From positions 1 through 7,439 of the forward strand of contig JASBSH010000024.1 in the NCBI GenBank assembly GCA_030149025.1: DNA of 7,439 bases. Reading direction: 5' to 3'. Within the stretch, counting starts at the first letter, position 1. Every line of letters starts with the position of its first letter. The position numbers were made by a program, and so were the translations under genes. The notes beneath the pieces were generated by a model, which worked only from the letters and a program-made list of their open reading frames with translations, was not told the origin of the DNA and did not search any database. Positions 6,530-7,439 of this stretch are shown in pieces. Source of the DNA: Actinomycetales bacterium. Lineage in GTDB: Bacteria > Actinomycetota > Actinomycetes > Actinomycetales > BWSM-131.

Positions 6530-6634
6530 GCAGGGGACATCTCTGCCGTGTCCCGCTGCCAGGCACAGCGAAACGTTAGGAGCTGCCGGCTGAGGACACG
6601 GTGAGACGCCGGATTGCGCCGGCCGCCGCGCTGC

Positions 6635-6785
6635 GAACGTCACGGAGTGCCACAACGGCAAGGACCGAACGCCGCGGAGTGCCTCAGTGGCCATAGGTTC
6701 GCCAGGGTGGTCCTCAGCGGCGGGGACGGAACGCCTCGGAGCGCCTCAGCGGCAAAGGGTGAATGCGGCAACGGGACTCACGCGC
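6635..6785. repeat. Degenerate tandem repeat, period 30-32 bp, four clear copies and a weak fifth
   Basis: Copies begin at 6635, 6667, 6697 and 6729, each starting G(A/T)(A/T)CG and carrying a core like CGGAGTGCCTCAGCGGC. Over the first 25 positions the 6635 and 6667 copies match at 20, the 6667 and 6729 copies at 22, and the 6697 and 6729 copies at 18. A fifth, at 6761, matches the 6729 copy at 14. There are no unique spacers, so this is not a CRISPR array. It lies between the tRNA-Asp terminator and the glycosyltransferase. Confidence 0.8.
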
Positions 6786-6808
6786 CGATTGGGATGAGCC
6801 GAGAACGA

Positions 6809-6842
6809 GTTCGGGCAGCAACTCAAGCGTTGCTGCCCGAAC
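6809..6842 (-). terminator. Hairpin terminator after tRNA-Asp
   Basis: A perfect 14-bp stem (6809-6822 with 6829-6842) closes a 6-base loop. It starts seven bases after the tRNA-Asp 3' end. The trailing minus-strand sequence is only moderately T-rich (TCGTTCT), as is common for terminators in high-GC actinobacteria. It would end the tRNA-Glu/tRNA-Asp transcript. A processing role is the alternative. Confidence 0.8.
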
Positions 6843-6849
6843 GAAAGAG

Positions 6850-6923
6850 CGACCCCGACGGGACTCGAACCCGCGACCTCCGCCGTGACAGGGCGGCGCG
6901 CTAACCAACTGCGCTACGGGGCC
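6850..6923 (-). tRNA. tRNA-Asp (GTC)
   Basis: Full cloverleaf on the minus strand: acceptor GGCCCCG with CGGGGTC (one G-U pair), D-arm beginning TAGCGCAGTTGG, anticodon stem CCGCC/GGCGG around loop CTGTCAC (anticodon GTC at 6889-6887), and T-loop TTCGAGT. Discriminator G at 6850. CCA is not encoded: the next bases are CTC. It is 32 bases downstream of tRNA-Glu and probably co-transcribed with it. Confidence 0.98.
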
Positions 6924-6955
6924 TCGGTGGTGCTGAGACCTTCTGCTGTACTGCG

Positions 6956-7028
6956 TACCCCCAACGGGATTCGAACCCGCGCTGCCGCCTTGAAAGGGCG
7001 GTGTCCTAGGCCGCTAGACGATGGGGGC
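6956..7028 (-). tRNA. tRNA-Glu (TTC)
   Basis: Full cloverleaf on the minus strand: acceptor GCCCCCA with TGGGGGT (first pair is a G-U wobble), anticodon stem CCGCC/GGCGG around loop CTTTCAA (anticodon TTC at 6994-6992), and T-arm GCGGG-TTCGAAT-CCCGT. Discriminator A at 6956, with no encoded CCA. First gene of the tRNA-Glu/tRNA-Asp unit. Confidence 0.98.
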
Positions 7029-7085
7029 CTTGCTGACGCCCCTCGCCCGCGATCCAAGGCGTCGAACCGTTCGAGGACTCGCGTA

Positions 7086-7115
7086 AGCATACGGGCAGTG
7101 GGGGCCGAGCTCCAA
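7086..7115 (-). promoter_or_regulatory. Promoter of the tRNA-Glu/tRNA-Asp unit
   Basis: On the minus strand TTGGAG (7115-7110) and TATGCT (7091-7086) are separated by 18 bases, a good match to vegetative sigma-factor elements. Transcription would start near 7079, about 50 bases before tRNA-Glu. The site lies in the 112-base gap shared with the divergent metalloprotease gene. Confidence 0.7.
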
Positions 7116-7140
7116 AACCGGGGTGGGGGAGACTGCTCGG

Positions 7141-7439
7141 GTGCTGGAGATGAGCCGGGAGGAGTTCGAGGAGGCGGTCTCCGACGGGCTCGACATGATC
7201 CCCGAGGAGCTCGCGCAAGCCATGTCGAACGTGGTCGTGCTCGTCGAGGACGACCCGCCGCCCGGCGACCCGCATCTGCTGGGGCTGTACGAGGGGACAC
7301 CGCTCACCGAGCGGGGTGAGTGGTGGGCAGCCGGGTCGCTGCCGGACCGGATCACGATCTTCCGCAACCCCATCCTGGGCATCTGCGACACCAGGGACGA
7401 CGTGGCGGAGGAGGTGGCGGTCACCGTCGTGCACGAGGT
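7141..7439 (+). CDS. Minimal metalloprotease-like (MMP/zincin, COG3824-type) family protein, 5' part
   Basis: The only plus-strand gene; 99 codons are visible before the right edge. The sequence resembles the small actinobacterial zincin-like family: MSREEFEEAVSDGLDMIPEEL near the start, a VVVLVEDDPPP segment, LLGLYEGTPLTER (48-60), then ITIFRNPIL and a final VTVVHE. His98-Glu99 would begin the zinc-binding HExxH motif, whose second half lies outside the window. Such proteins are usually about 110-150 residues, so most of the gene is here. The GTG at 7141 is preferred because GGGGGAG (7125-7131) lies nine bases upstream; an ATG at 7150 has GGAG directly abutting it. The biological substrate of the family is unknown to me. 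It diverges from the tRNA-Glu unit. Confidence 0.85.
   Translation, partial: MLEMSREEFEEAVSDGLDMIPEELAQAMSNVVVLVEDDPPPGDPHLLGLYEGTPLTERGEWWAAGSLPDRITIFRNPILGICDTRDDVAEEVAVTVVHE

Larger units (their letters stand above)
6530..6849. other. Non-coding stretch between tRNA-Asp and the glycosyltransferase
   Basis: 320 bases holding, in minus-strand order, the tRNA-Asp terminator hairpin, a degenerate tandem repeat of about 31 bp, a GCCGG-attgcg-CCGGC dyad (6608-6623) and a possible -10 TAACGT (6578-6573) for the glycosyltransferase. A GGGACA-N9-TGTCCC inverted repeat (6534-6554) lies just before the chosen start. No credible gene is present. Confidence 0.6.

Noticed and set aside
6530..6694. 55-residue N-terminal extension of the GT87 protein to the ATG at 6694
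   Set aside because: It would start within the tandem repeat, has no ribosome site and adds sequence unlike the family.
6635..6785. CRISPR array
   Set aside because: The repeats are contiguous and degenerate with no unique spacers, and no cas gene is present.
3288..7028. Functional link between HipA and the nearby tRNA-Glu through glutamyl-tRNA synthetase
   Set aside because: The HipA target here is unknown and the tRNA genes are separately transcribed housekeeping genes; proximity alone is not evidence.

Overview
The window comes from a high-GC Gram-positive bacterium, almost certainly an actinobacterium. The evidence is strong G+C bias in third codon positions, a tRNA-Glu / tRNA-Asp / tRNA-Phe gene order common in that phylum, a GT87 (PimE-like) mannosyltransferase-type membrane protein, a CmtR-type metal sensor best known from mycobacteria, and a promoter that appears to give a leaderless mRNA. 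Genus cannot be read from the sequence. Every gene except the last lies on the minus strand, so transcription runs from high to low coordinates.

Right to left (transcription order): a plus-strand gene for a minimal zinc metalloprotease-like protein begins at 7141 and runs off the right edge. Diverging from it, a good promoter (7086-7115) drives tRNA-Glu(UUC) and tRNA-Asp(GUC). A perfect 14-bp hairpin just after tRNA-Asp probably ends that transcript. A degenerate tandem repeat of about 31 bp (6635-6760 and beyond) follows, then a polytopic GT87-family glycosyltransferase. Its stop codon is supplied by the first bases of tRNA-Phe(GAA), and a promoter for that tRNA appears to sit inside its 3' coding end. 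The usual Glu-Asp-Phe tRNA cluster is therefore split by about 1.6 kb.

Downstream of tRNA-Phe is a type II toxin-antitoxin locus, hipBA. Its upstream region carries phased dyad repeats at exact 26-bp intervals (centres 4876.5, 4902.5, 4928.5, possibly 4954.5), which look like a HipB operator array. HipA retains all the kinase residues expected of an active enzyme.

Next comes a secreted M15B (VanY-type) D,D-carboxypeptidase-like protein with a long N-terminal coiled coil. The left end is a two-gene metal-resistance operon: a CmtR-like ArsR/SmtB repressor (Cys68, Cys72, Cys114) translationally coupled by an ATGA overlap to a P1B-type metal-export ATPase with an SPC transmembrane motif. The ATPase is cut by the left edge. 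A metal entering the cell would release the repressor, and the ATPase would pump the metal out.

The block from tRNA-Phe leftward (hipBA, peptidase, metal operon) has the flavour of accessory DNA next to a tRNA. No integrase or duplicated tRNA end is visible, so this remains a suggestion.
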